DNA of 64,000 nucleotides from Dietzia cinnamea NBRC 102147 (GTDB lineage: Bacteria > Actinomycetota > Actinomycetes > Mycobacteriales > Mycobacteriaceae). Below the pieces are notes generated by a model that did not search any database, was not told the origin of the DNA, and saw nothing but the letters and a program-made list of their open reading frames with translations. Each line of letters starts with the position of its first letter. Positions within the stretch are counted from its first letter, which is position 1. The position numbers and the translations under genes were made by a program. This document shows positions 1 through 8,311 of the stretch, in pieces. Location: NCBI RefSeq assembly GCF_001571065.1, contig NZ_BCSW01000014.1, forward strand, positions 1 to 64,000, given 5' to 3'.

Positions 1-195
1 GGGCCCGATAAGCCCGGGATCATCGAGCTGCGGCTGGAAGTGCGTGCCCAGTCTCGCGGTCCGCCGGGCGGCTGCGCCCCGCATCGAGGAAGACCAGCGG
101 GTGGGGTTGCGAGAACGGCCTCGGGGTGGGCGGGGGTCCGCGGGAATCGCGAGCTCCGTGGAGCCGTAGGCGTCCCACACCCGGCCTGAGCTCAC
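1..195 (-). CDS. partial open frame at window edge, unknown product
   Basis: A minus-strand frame opens with GTG at 195, overlapping the hsdR stop codon (GTGA), and stays open for 65 codons to the window edge. Third positions are mostly G or C and the coupling to hsdR suggests a further gene of the restriction operon, but no domain is recognisable in the visible residues. It could also be a chance open frame in GC-rich DNA. Confidence 0.3.
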   Translation of the reverse strand, partial: MSSGRVWDAYGSTELAIPADPRPPRGRSRNPTRWSSSMRGAAARRTARLGTHFQPQLDDPGLIGP

Positions 196-3100
196 CTCCC
201 GTCTTCCTCCTTTGACTCCTCTGCGTACCTGGGGGCCAGTGCCTCCATCTGCTGCATCACCAGCTGGATGGCCTCTGGCTGCTTGTCCGGTGGGTACTTG
301 TACTTGCGTAGTGTGCGCTTGACCGAGGCGCGAAGCTTGGCCTTGACGTCCTCGCGGACCGTCCAGTCGGTGCGGATGTCGCGGCGCATGGTGGCGACGA
401 TCGAGCGGGCGATCTCGGCCAGCACGTCGTCGCCGAGGACGTCGACCGCGGACCCATTCAACGCGACCACGTCGTAGAACGCGAGTTCATAGCTTTCCAG
501 CGGCGGCTCGAAGCGCTGCCCGCGGTCGGCTTCCGCGCTGACCTCCTTGGCGAGCTCCACCAGCTCGGCGATCACCTCGGCAGCCGTGAGCTGCTGGTTG
601 GTATAGCGCACCATGAGCTCGTTGACGCGTTCGGAGAACAGCTTTCGCCGCAGCTCGTTGCCGTGCGTGACCGTCGCGGCCTCCTCCAGCAACGTCGCCT
701 TGAGCGCCTCGATCGCCAGGTGGGCCTTGGACGGCTTCTGCGCCTCTTCGACCCACTGCGGGGTGAGCGTGTCGAGCCGCGGGAGGGGCAGTCCGGCCTC
801 GCGGTAGATGTCGACGACCCCTGTGCTCGCTGCGGAGTCGACGATCAGTTCGCCGAGAATGCGCTTGATCTCGTCCGGGACCAGTTCTCCGGCGCCGATC
901 TTCTGCTGTGCGTCGAGCTTGAGCATCCAGACGCGGACCTCTTCGACGAACCGCACCTCTGGTCGGACCGTTTCGAGGGAGTCGTTGCCCGCCGCCAGCG
1001 CCCACGCCCGTGCGAGCTTGGATGACAGGTCGCGGAAGCGGTCGGCGAGAGGGCGCGCGTCCGGGTCGTCGTCGTCGCGGTTTCCCGGTGTGCCCGGCGA
1101 CCGCAGGCGGGTCACCACGGTGAGCAGCGCATCACGCCAGCCGGTTTTGGCGTTGGCGTGCCACTGTGCCTTCCACTCGTCGCCGATGAGCTCACGCACG
1201 CCTGCGAGCAGGTCGAGCACGATATGCGCGGCCTCCTCGGAGGTGCGGCCGACGAGTCGGTCGCCGCCCTCCGGGGCCTCGCGGGTGAACTCCTCCAATG
1301 CCTTGGACAGGTTGTCAGTGAGCGGCGCGTAGCCCACGAGCAGCCCGTCCTGCTTCCCGCGGAAGGTGCGGTTGACGCGGGCGAGCGTCTGCATGAGCAG
1401 CGCGCCCTTGAGCGGCCGGTCCACGTAGAGCGTGTGCAGCGCCGGGGCGTCGAAGCCGGTGAGCATCATGTCTTTGACGATGATCAGCTCGAGCTCGTCG
1501 TCGGGGTTCTTCACCCGCTGCTTCACCGCGGCGATCGCACTCGGACGCCGGAGATGCCTGGTGACGTGCTCCTCGTCGCCCGGGTCGGCGGTGTAGACCA
1601 CCTTGACCTTGCCGGTGTCGTCGGCGTCGGAGTGCCAGTCGGGGCGGAGGGCGACGATCTCCTGGTACAGGTTCGCGGCGATGGATCGGGTGGCGCAGAC
1701 GATCATCGCCTTGCCCGGAACGCCGAGGAAGGGCCTCATGGCGTCGCGGCGGGTTTCCCAGTGGGTCACCAGGTCGGCGGCCAGGGTGCGGATCCGCTCG
1801 GGGGCGCCGTAGACGGTGTCGAGCTTGGCGACTGCGCGCTGGAGGCGTTCGGCGTCCGCGGCGTCGAGGCCGCTCAGTGCCTCCTCCGCAGCATCGTCGA
1901 GCGACTCGTCGTCCACGCCGGGAAGGCGGGCCAGGCTGATCAGTCGCGGTTCGTAGACCACGGGGACCGTGGCGCCGTCCTCCACCGCCCGGTGCAGGTC
2001 GTAGACGTCGATGTCGGCGCCGAAGACGCGGCGGGTGGCGCGTTCGCCCTCGGTGATGGGGGTCCCGGTGAAGGCGATGAGGGTCGCGTGCGGCAACGCA
2101 CTCTTGAGGTGCGCGGCGTAGCCGTCCAGGTTGTCGTAGTGACTGCGGTGGGCCTCGTCCGCGATGACGACGATGTTGCGCCGGTCCGAGAGCAGCGGGT
2201 GTGTTGCTCCGGAGTCTCGCTCGGATTTGCTCAGGCCGAACTTCTGCAGGGTGGTGAAGTAGATGCCGCCGGAGCGGCGGTCGGCCAGTTGTGTCCGCAG
2301 ATCGTCGCGGGTGCGGACCTGCACCGGCTGCTCGGGGAGCAGGTCGGAGATCTGGAAGCCGTCGAACAGTTGGGAGTCCAGCTCGGTGCGGTCGGTGATG
2401 ACGATGACCGTGGGGTTGGCCAGTCGCGGGTGCCGCATGATCTTGGCGGTGTAGAGCTCCATCTCCATGGATTTGCCGGAGCCCTGGGTGTGCCACACGA
2501 CGCCGGCCCGGCCGTCGGAGTCCACGGCGCGGACGGTGGCGCCGACGGCTTTGGTGACGGCGAAGTACTGGTGCGGTTTGGCGATGCGTTTGATCAGACC
2601 GGACTCGGTGGCGTCGAAGGCGGTGAAGTCGCGGTGGAGCTGGCCGAATCGTTCGACGTTGAACACGCCGTCGATGAGGAGGTCGAGTTCGGTGATGGGT
2701 TCCGCGGAGTCTTCGTGGGTGGTGAGGGGGGCGATGCGGCGGCCGTCGTCGTCGACGTTCCAGGGCGCGAAGTGGTTCCACGGGGTGAACGGCGTGCCGT
2801 AGCGGGCGGAGAGGTCGTCGGTGGCGACGACGACGACGGCGAAGCGGAACGCCATGGGGAATTCGTGAAGATAGGTGCGCAGCTGGTTGTACGCGAGTTC
2901 GGCGGTGGCGTTTTTGGCGCTTGGCTTCTTGAGTTCCACGATCGCGAGCGGCAGTCCGTTGACGTAGGCCACCACGTCGAATCGTCGTTCGTGTTCGCGG
3001 CTGCGGACGGTCACCTGGTCCACCGCGTGATACTTGTTGCGCGAGGCGTCGGCGGACAGGAAGCGGATGACCGGGGCGACCTCGCGGCCGTCGTCGTCGA

Positions 3101-3404
3101 TGTAGGTCAGACCTTTGTAGCCGTCGAGCAGGATGTGGTGGAGCCGGTGGTTCTCGGTGACGGCGTCCTGCGACTTGGGAGTGGTCACCTCGGCCATGGC
3201 CTGCTGGAGATACTCCTCGGGCACGTCCGGGTTGAGGTTGATCAGCGACTGCAGGAGGGTGCCCCGCAGGACGATGTCATGCCACGAGTCGCGCTCCCCC
3301 GAGCCGGGCGCGAGGGATGGCCCGGAGCGGTGCTCCCATTCGCGCTCGGCGAGGGCGTCGAGGATGCCCTGCTCGGCTTGGGCCTCGGACCAGCCGTAAG
3401 TCAT
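192..3404 (-). CDS. hsdR: type I restriction enzyme, R (motor/nuclease) subunit HsdR
   Basis: HsdR of 1070 residues, usual length for the family. It supplies ATP-driven DNA translocation and cleavage when bound to the HsdM2S methylase. The N-terminal PD-(D/E)XK nuclease is visible as RFDVV (Asp about 143) followed by AIVELKK (157-160). The helicase core has a Walker A HTQGSGKS near residue 310, DEAH in VIADEAHRSHY near 417, and later SF2 motifs including VKDMMLTGFDAP and the arginine-finger-like ARVNRTFRGK. The start ATG at 3404 follows CTGGAGAGGACG, an adequate ribosome site. It lies 416 bases from the other hsd genes, behind a terminator, so it is probably expressed separately or by read-through. 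Confidence 0.96.
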   Translation of the reverse strand: MTYGWSEAQAEQGILDALAEREWEHRSGPSLAPGSGERDSWHDIVLRGTLLQSLINLNPDVPEEYLQQAMAEVTTPKSQDAVTENHRLHHILLDGYKGLTYIDDDGREVAPVIRFLSADASRNKYHAVDQVTVRSREHERRFDVVAYVNGLPLAIVELKKPSAKNATAELAYNQLRTYLHEFPMAFRFAVVVVATDDLSARYGTPFTPWNHFAPWNVDDDGRRIAPLTTHEDSAEPITELDLLIDGVFNVERFGQLHRDFTAFDATESGLIKRIAKPHQYFAVTKAVGATVRAVDSDGRAGVVWHTQGSGKSMEMELYTAKIMRHPRLANPTVIVITDRTELDSQLFDGFQISDLLPEQPVQVRTRDDLRTQLADRRSGGIYFTTLQKFGLSKSERDSGATHPLLSDRRNIVVIADEAHRSHYDNLDGYAAHLKSALPHATLIAFTGTPITEGERATRRVFGADIDVYDLHRAVEDGATVPVVYEPRLISLARLPGVDDESLDDAAEEALSGLDAADAERLQRAVAKLDTVYGAPERIRTLAADLVTHWETRRDAMRPFLGVPGKAMIVCATRSIAANLYQEIVALRPDWHSDADDTGKVKVVYTADPGDEEHVTRHLRRPSAIAAVKQRVKNPDDELELIIVKDMMLTGFDAPALHTLYVDRPLKGALLMQTLARVNRTFRGKQDGLLVGYAPLTDNLSKALEEFTREAPEGGDRLVGRTSEEAAHIVLDLLAGVRELIGDEWKAQWHANAKTGWRDALLTVVTRLRSPGTPGNRDDDDPDARPLADRFRDLSSKLARAWALAAGNDSLETVRPEVRFVEEVRVWMLKLDAQQKIGAGELVPDEIKRILGELIVDSAASTGVVDIYREAGLPLPRLDTLTPQWVEEAQKPSKAHLAIEALKATLLEEAATVTHGNELRRKLFSERVNELMVRYTNQQLTAAEVIAELVELAKEVSAEADRGQRFEPPLESYELAFYDVVALNGSAVDVLGDDVLAEIARSIVATMRRDIRTDWTVREDVKAKLRASVKRTLRKYKYPPDKQPEAIQLVMQQMEALAPRYAEESKEEDGR

Positions 3405-3449
3405 CGCGTCCTCTCCAGGTCAGAGGGGCGCGAAGCGTGATCGGACATG

Positions 3450-3476
3450 AAAAAACCTGCCCCCAGAGGGGGCAGG
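3450..3476 (-). terminator. rho-independent terminator ahead of hsdR
   Basis: On the minus strand a perfect 9-bp stem (CCTGCCCCC paired with GGGGGCAGG, three-base loop) is followed directly by six T residues. This is the strongest intrinsic terminator in the window. It sits 46 bases before the hsdR start, in the direction of hsdR transcription, so it either ends the upstream operon or works as an attenuator. Confidence 0.85.
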
Positions 3477-3580
3477 TGGCATGCCCCGAGGATAGCGTCG
3501 GCGCTGCAATCGAGCAATGTACGTCGGGTAGAGGTGCCCGTTGATGGGCCTTCGACGAGCCCATCACTGTAGGCGTCACT

Positions 3581-3620
3581 GCACAGTGACCTACAGTGAC
3601 CTACAGTGACGAACAGTGAC
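3581..3620. repeat. four 10-bp tandem iterons (ACAGTGAC core)
   Basis: Four consecutive 10-mers end in ACAGTGAC (3581-3590, 3591-3600, 3601-3610, 3611-3620); the middle two are identical. Reversed CACTG cores lie at 3565-3580. Ten-base spacing places each copy on the same face of the helix, typical of a cooperative protein-binding site. It lies upstream of the terminator and of hsdR on the minus strand. Confidence 0.7.
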
Positions 3621-3820
3621 GGGGCGCGCCTCGCGACAGCTACTACGCCGCTACCGCCCGGCCTGTGTCCCTTCGATACGGACTGGCTTTCTCGGCTAGG
3701 CTCGTCGACCCGAGGACGACCTAAAGAAGGCGGCAAACCGCGCCGACCTGTTATTTCGACGCCCTGAGACGTACCTTTCTTACTTAGGTTCTTGGCTAGC
3801 TTCATTGGATCGGTCCTCAC

Positions 3821-5470
3821 TTATGAAAGCTCCCAGCGCGGCCGGGTGCGGCTCCCTGCGTTGTGGATCTCGCCGGATTTCCTCAACTTTGTGAGCAGGT
3901 TGCCGATCTTGTTTCGCTTCTGCTCGTCAGTGAGCGCGTCACTGAGCTGGCTCATGAGCAACTCGTCGATGTCGGAGCGATTGGCCGAGCTGAATTTCTC
4001 CAGGTAGTCGCTGATCTGTTTGCAGTAGAACGCATCGTCCTGGCCTCGGGTTCGGATGTACGCAGCCTTCGTTCCCGTTACTCGCGCAATGGTCGGTGCG
4101 ACACGAAGGTGAGGTTGTCGTCCCTCGATCAGTCCGGCCTTCCGGAGGCGGCGGGCTACTGATGCCGAGAGCGGCAGACCCTTCTGGACCCGGTCGAGAG
4201 CGAGCACATCCTCGAGCGGCAAATCCTCGCGAGCCATGAGCAGCTTGGTGTACGCCTCGTCGATGACCGCGCCATAGACAGTGAGCTTGACCTCGCCGGG
4301 GTCGGTGAGATCGTAGTCGGGAAGCGGGAGGAACCGCTTGCGTTGCTGACTGACCATACGGTGAATCCCGTTTCCCATGTGGTCAACGAGGTTGAGTTCA
4401 GTCATCGCGGTCACCAGGAGCGGGTTGCGGTACCGACGAGGCACTGTGTCGCTCAACATGTAGTCATCAGGGGTGCGGTCGACAAAGTCACCGACGCTGA
4501 GGAACTCGACCCGGTCCGGACGTTCGACGAGGACGATTCGTGAGTGCTGGCGGTAGTCCTGGTGCGCGATGCAGTTGTACAGAGCCTCGTGAAGACTTCC
4601 CTCGTCGTACTTCGAGATCTCGCGGTAGACGGCTCTGTTCGGGTCATTGAACCGGATCTGGACATTGCGGACACGACTGATCAGATCGTCAGCGGAAAGT
4701 AGAAATGGCGTGCTGAAGTGCTCGAACGCCTGTTGTTCACCGGTCAATTTCCAAGTGATCTCGGCCATGTGCGGGCTGATCAGGTGCGCCGAGGTGAACT
4801 TGCCGAGCAGTAAGATCGCAGCGCGAGTGACTTTGCCCCCAAGCGTCAACCGAACCTTCTCCAAGAAGGTGGCGTCGTTCCAGCGCGCCACTTCGTCGGC
4901 CAGTCGCGGATATCTTTCAGTGAACCCCTTTCGCGCCTGAGCAACGGCTTCGGGATCCAGGTCCTCGAGTGTTGCGTGAGGGATGATCGTGGCCGTCCAG
5001 TCGCTACCGATGGTCTGGTTGCGTATCTGGTCCAGTTTGTCCATGCCGAGGGGAACGAGGCTTTCCCCGGCCCGCGCCCAACATTGCCCTTTCCATGCGA
5101 TCGGCAGGCCTCGGGGCGCTGGTGGGATCTCGAAGAGCACCACGCGGCCGGCCTCGTGGTCGAGAACGTGAATGTTGCGAAACGACACTCGGGGGTCGGT
5201 GTTCTGGTTGATCTCCAGCTTGAGCGCGTTCAGGCGGTTTGCCGAGTGGCCATAGGAACTGCCCACGATTACCCGGAGTTTGTCGTCAACTCCGAATATC
5301 AACCAGCCCGCTTCGTCACCGCGCAGGTTCGCCTCGTTGGCCAGTGCCGAAAAATATTTCCCAATTTCGCTCATGCTGAAACCTTCACGGCCACGTTTGA
5401 ACTCGACCACCTCGCTCTCCCAATCGGCAATTAGCCGATCGAGGAGCGAGGAGAGCTCGTCGGTGTTCAT
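3821..5470 (-). CDS. AlbA_2/Schlafen-type ATP-binding protein within the hsd operon
   Basis: A 549-residue protein of the divergent AAA_4/AlbA_2 family, usually annotated as ATP-binding or putative transcriptional regulator. The N-terminal AlbA_2 domain (about 19-135) starts at ESEVVEFKRG and includes SALANEANLRG and LIFGVDD. The middle holds the HATPase_c_4-type segment NCIAHQDYRQHSRIVL, then YRNPLL and HMGNGIHRM (about 300-380). The C terminus looks winged-helix-like. It begins 43 bases after hsdS, and like hsdS its coding sequence has lower GC than hsdM or hsdR. Related proteins often accompany type I restriction systems, and a role in regulation or defence is inferred. The substrate is unknown. 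Confidence 0.8.
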   Translation of the reverse strand: MNTDELSSLLDRLIADWESEVVEFKRGREGFSMSEIGKYFSALANEANLRGDEAGWLIFGVDDKLRVIVGSSYGHSANRLNALKLEINQNTDPRVSFRNIHVLDHEAGRVVLFEIPPAPRGLPIAWKGQCWARAGESLVPLGMDKLDQIRNQTIGSDWTATIIPHATLEDLDPEAVAQARKGFTERYPRLADEVARWNDATFLEKVRLTLGGKVTRAAILLLGKFTSAHLISPHMAEITWKLTGEQQAFEHFSTPFLLSADDLISRVRNVQIRFNDPNRAVYREISKYDEGSLHEALYNCIAHQDYRQHSRIVLVERPDRVEFLSVGDFVDRTPDDYMLSDTVPRRYRNPLLVTAMTELNLVDHMGNGIHRMVSQQRKRFLPLPDYDLTDPGEVKLTVYGAVIDEAYTKLLMAREDLPLEDVLALDRVQKGLPLSASVARRLRKAGLIEGRQPHLRVAPTIARVTGTKAAYIRTRGQDDAFYCKQISDYLEKFSSANRSDIDELLMSQLSDALTDEQKRNKIGNLLTKLRKSGEIHNAGSRTRPRWELS

Positions 5471-5513
5471 AGGCGGATCATCTCATCTCCGCCAGGCGCA
5501 GGTCGGCCGCCAC

Positions 5514-6707
5514 TCAGAGCACATCCTCGGCTGCTCGCTCGGCGTCCTTAACGCCAACCTTGCCGCTCATGAGGAGTGGGAGCAGTTCGTCGCGGGTGCG
5601 GGCTAGGGATACGTTCTCCTTGAGCCCGGTTACGACACGCTCCTCAAGCACCTCAAGTTCGCTCACAGCACGTCTTGCCGACCCATCGTAGAAGTTGGGC
5701 ACCTCAACATCCGCAAGCGTCGAAGTCGTGATGGTGCTGAATACCGAACCGTGCGCTCTCGAAATCAGGCCGGCGACAGCACCCTCTAAAGCCAGCCTCA
5801 GAGCTGCACTCTTTCCCGCCTGGGGAATGAAAGCGTACGCAGACTGATTGCATGCGCAGTCAACACCTGCCACCGCAACTTCGCCCACAGTCCCACGGGC
5901 TGTCAAAAACACCGACCCCGCTGGAACCGGTCTGAGTCGCTCCGGCTGAGCAGCCTTGATCGTGATTGTCTCAGCCGTCGACAAAATGACCCCCAAATCG
6001 GCACCTGTCATATCGCGCACCGAGGCCCACGGAGTTCCGCCACCCCAAAGTTCCGGACTGGATCGAGCCGGGGTTCCACCCAACCTTGGTGGAGCTAACT
6101 CAATGAGCGGTATATGCGGCAGCGATCTCGAAGCTCTCGACCATATCGATCCCTGCAGACCACGCAGGGACACGCAGACCTTTCGGTTCGCGGCGATCTT
6201 GTCGTCCAGCGCGCCGAGGACCTCGCCGATCGCGCGCTGCGCCTCCAACTCCGGCAGGGAGTGGCAGAATTCATAGATTCGCCCCGGACTGGTATGCCTG
6301 ACTGTGCTTCCAGTCGCGGTAGAGAGAATCTGCCTGTGAAACTCGCCGGTAAGAAAGAGTGCCTTTAGGTAGTTCTTATCTAGTGCCGACTCGTCAAGAA
6401 TCTCGACCTTCCCAATTCGCTGATTGTGGAGAAAGATGCCATCGCTCGGCACAATAGCAGGTTTGCCTAGGGTGGCCCCCTCCTTACTGAGGTCGGTCAT
6501 CGAGACAACCAGGTCACCCGGTTCTAAGATGAAGGCAGACGGAAACTCACCAGAGAATGACTTCACCCTGCGAACAAAACTGCCGCCTGGCTCGAAGTTC
6601 CCCGGGGTAATGAGCTGTGGCAGCTCGGCATCCGTGCCGAACCCAGAACCAGGAAAAGCCCACCCATGGTGAATCTTGATGACGTCGCCTAAGCGCACCG
6701 CTTTCAC
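5514..6707 (-). CDS. hsdS: type I restriction enzyme specificity subunit HsdS
   Basis: A 397-residue HsdS that recognises the bipartite DNA target for the methylase and nuclease. Two target-recognition domains are visible, about 1-150 (opening KAVRLGDVIKIHHGWAF) and about 195-340 (with GGTPARS and GSVFLTARGTVGEV). Each is followed by a conserved spacer helix (LEAQRAIGEVLGALDDKIAANRK, then ELEVLEERVVTGLKEN). Its ATG overlaps the hsdM stop by four bases, so translation is coupled. The coding sequence is distinctly lower in GC than hsdM, as expected for a specificity gene exchanged by recombination. The target sequence cannot be read from the protein. Confidence 0.93.
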   Translation of the reverse strand: MKAVRLGDVIKIHHGWAFPGSGFGTDAELPQLITPGNFEPGGSFVRRVKSFSGEFPSAFILEPGDLVVSMTDLSKEGATLGKPAIVPSDGIFLHNQRIGKVEILDESALDKNYLKALFLTGEFHRQILSTATGSTVRHTSPGRIYEFCHSLPELEAQRAIGEVLGALDDKIAANRKVCVSLRGLQGSIWSRASRSLPHIPLIELAPPRLGGTPARSSPELWGGGTPWASVRDMTGADLGVILSTAETITIKAAQPERLRPVPAGSVFLTARGTVGEVAVAGVDCACNQSAYAFIPQAGKSAALRLALEGAVAGLISRAHGSVFSTITTSTLADVEVPNFYDGSARRAVSELEVLEERVVTGLKENVSLARTRDELLPLLMSGKVGVKDAERAAEDVL

Positions 6708-8311
6708 ACCAGCCTCCCCAACTGCTCGCGAACAACGGCATCGAGCCGGGCCGACTCATCCAAGGCAGCGGTGAGCTCACCGGTGAGCCGCGCGATCTTC
6801 TCGTCGACCGGCTCGTCGTCCTCCTCCGCCTCGGGCACGCCCACGTAGCGGCCCGGGGTCAGCGCGTAGCCGGCGGCCTTGATCTCCTCGAGCGTGGCCG
6901 ACTTACAGAAGCCGGGCACGTCCTCGTACTCGCCCTGAGCGGACGGGCGACCGCGCCAGGAGCGGAACGTCTCGGCGATGCGCTGCAAGTCCTCCTCGCT
7001 CAGCGTGCGCTCCACGCGGTCGATCATGTGGCCCAGCTCGCGGGCGTCGATGAACAGCACCTGCCCCCGGCGATCCACCGAACCACCCTTGCCGGCGGCC
7101 TTGTTCTTGGCGAAGAACCACACGCACACCGGGATGCCTGTCGCCCGGAACAGCTGCCCCGGCAGGGCCACGATGCACTGCACCACGTCACCCTCGACCA
7201 TCGCTTTGCGGATGTCGCCCTCGCCGCTGGTCGAGGTGGTCATGGTCCCGTTGGCCATCACCACGCCGGCCTCGCCGTTCGGCGCCAGCTTGGACAGGAT
7301 GTGCTGCATCCACGCGTAGTTGGCGTTGCGCTTGGGCGGCACCCCGTAGATCCACCGCGGATCGTCCTCGCGCCGCGCCCAGTCCTTGATGTTGAACGGC
7401 GGGTTGGCCATCACATAGTCGGCCTGCATATCCGGGTGGATGTCCCGGGCAAAGGTGTCGCCCCACCGTGAACCGAGCCCCTGCGAATCGATCCCGTGGA
7501 TCGCCAGGTTCATCTTGGCCATCCGCCACGTGCGCTCGTTGAGCTCCTGCCCGTACACGGCGACGTTGGTCGGATCCTCCTTGTGCCCCTCGAGGAACTT
7601 CTCCGTCTGCACGAACATGCCGCCCGACCCACAACACGGGTCGTACACACGCCCCGAATGCGGTTCGAGGATCTCCACTAGCGTCCGCACCACCACGGGC
7701 GGGGTGTAGAACTCGCCGCCGCGCTTGCCCTCCGCCTTGGCGAACTTGTCCAGAAAGTACTCGTAGACCTCCCCGAGCAGATCCCGCGCCTTGGAGGCGC
7801 CACCGCCGGTGAAACGCGCCGCGTTGAACAGGTCCACTAGCTCACCCAGTCGGCGCTGCTCCACATTGTCCCGCCCGAACAACACCGGCAGCGTGCCCAC
7901 CAACGACTCGTTGGCCTGCATCAACGCGCGCATCGCGGCGTCGATCAGCTCACCGATCGACTGCGCGTCGTTGGTCGACGACGCCGGGATGCCCTTGGCA
8001 TGCCGCGAGAGGTACTCCCAGCGCGCCTCGGCGGGCACCCAGAACACGCCCGAGCCCAGGTACTCGTCGGCGTCCTCGAGCGTCTCCGCGAGGTAGGCCT
8101 CGTCCTCCCCGGCCAGCTCCTGGCGGATCGCGTCGCGGCGCTCTTCGAAGGCGTCCGAGACGTACTTGAGGAACACCAACCCCAGCACAACGTCCTTGTA
8201 CTGCGACGCATCCATGGACCCGCGGAGCTTGTCCGCCGCCTTCCACAGCGTGTCCTTGAGTTCCTTAGGTGTCGATGCCTCCATGGGCATCGGAACCAGC
8301 ACTTTCGCCAT
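6704..8311 (-). CDS. hsdM: type I restriction enzyme N6-adenine methylase subunit HsdM
   Basis: A 535-residue HsdM using S-adenosylmethionine to methylate adenine. Visible are the N-terminal four-helix domain (KLRGSMDASQYKDVVLGLVFLKYVSD), the methylase entry motif FYTPPVVVRTLVE, motif I DPCCGSGGMF and catalytic NPPFNIKDW. The start is ATG at 8311, giving MAKVLVPMPMEAS and a TGATG overlap with the upstream gene. A longer frame begins at 8473 but its extra 54 residues are arginine-rich antisense-like sequence inside the preceding gene. It is co-transcribed with that gene and with hsdS. Confidence 0.95.
   Translation of the reverse strand: MAKVLVPMPMEASTPKELKDTLWKAADKLRGSMDASQYKDVVLGLVFLKYVSDAFEERRDAIRQELAGEDEAYLAETLEDADEYLGSGVFWVPAEARWEYLSRHAKGIPASSTNDAQSIGELIDAAMRALMQANESLVGTLPVLFGRDNVEQRRLGELVDLFNAARFTGGGASKARDLLGEVYEYFLDKFAKAEGKRGGEFYTPPVVVRTLVEILEPHSGRVYDPCCGSGGMFVQTEKFLEGHKEDPTNVAVYGQELNERTWRMAKMNLAIHGIDSQGLGSRWGDTFARDIHPDMQADYVMANPPFNIKDWARREDDPRWIYGVPPKRNANYAWMQHILSKLAPNGEAGVVMANGTMTTSTSGEGDIRKAMVEGDVVQCIVALPGQLFRATGIPVCVWFFAKNKAAGKGGSVDRRGQVLFIDARELGHMIDRVERTLSEEDLQRIAETFRSWRGRPSAQGEYEDVPGFCKSATLEEIKAAGYALTPGRYVGVPEAEEDDEPVDEKIARLTGELTAALDESARLDAVVREQLGRLV

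Larger units (their letters stand above)
3405..3820. other. 416-base intergenic region upstream of hsdR
   Basis: This gap separates hsdR from the rest of the hsd operon. It contains a minus-strand terminator (3450-3476), a 7-bp-stem inverted repeat (3543-3549 with 3559-3565), four tandem 10-bp repeats (3581-3620), and two reversed CACTG cores beside them. A minus-strand ATG at 3805 has a GAGGA ribosome site 8 bases upstream, but the frame that follows has no recognisable protein character and runs into hsdR. No convincing gene is present. Confidence 0.6.

Noticed and set aside
1158-3440. Very long open frame antisense to hsdR
   Set aside because: It is a GC-bias shadow: the opposite strand encodes a complete HsdR with all motifs, and the antisense product is a Val/Gly/Asp-rich sequence without domains.
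3581-3620. CRISPR-like array
   Set aside because: The 10-bp units are contiguous with no spacers, and no cas genes are present in the window.
3401-3820. Open frame of about 135 codons between the ATPase gene and hsdR (GTG 3820 / ATG 3805)
   Set aside because: The ATG has a plausible ribosome site, but the frame runs through the terminator into hsdR, has random-looking composition and no recognisable fold. It is kept only as part of the intergenic description.
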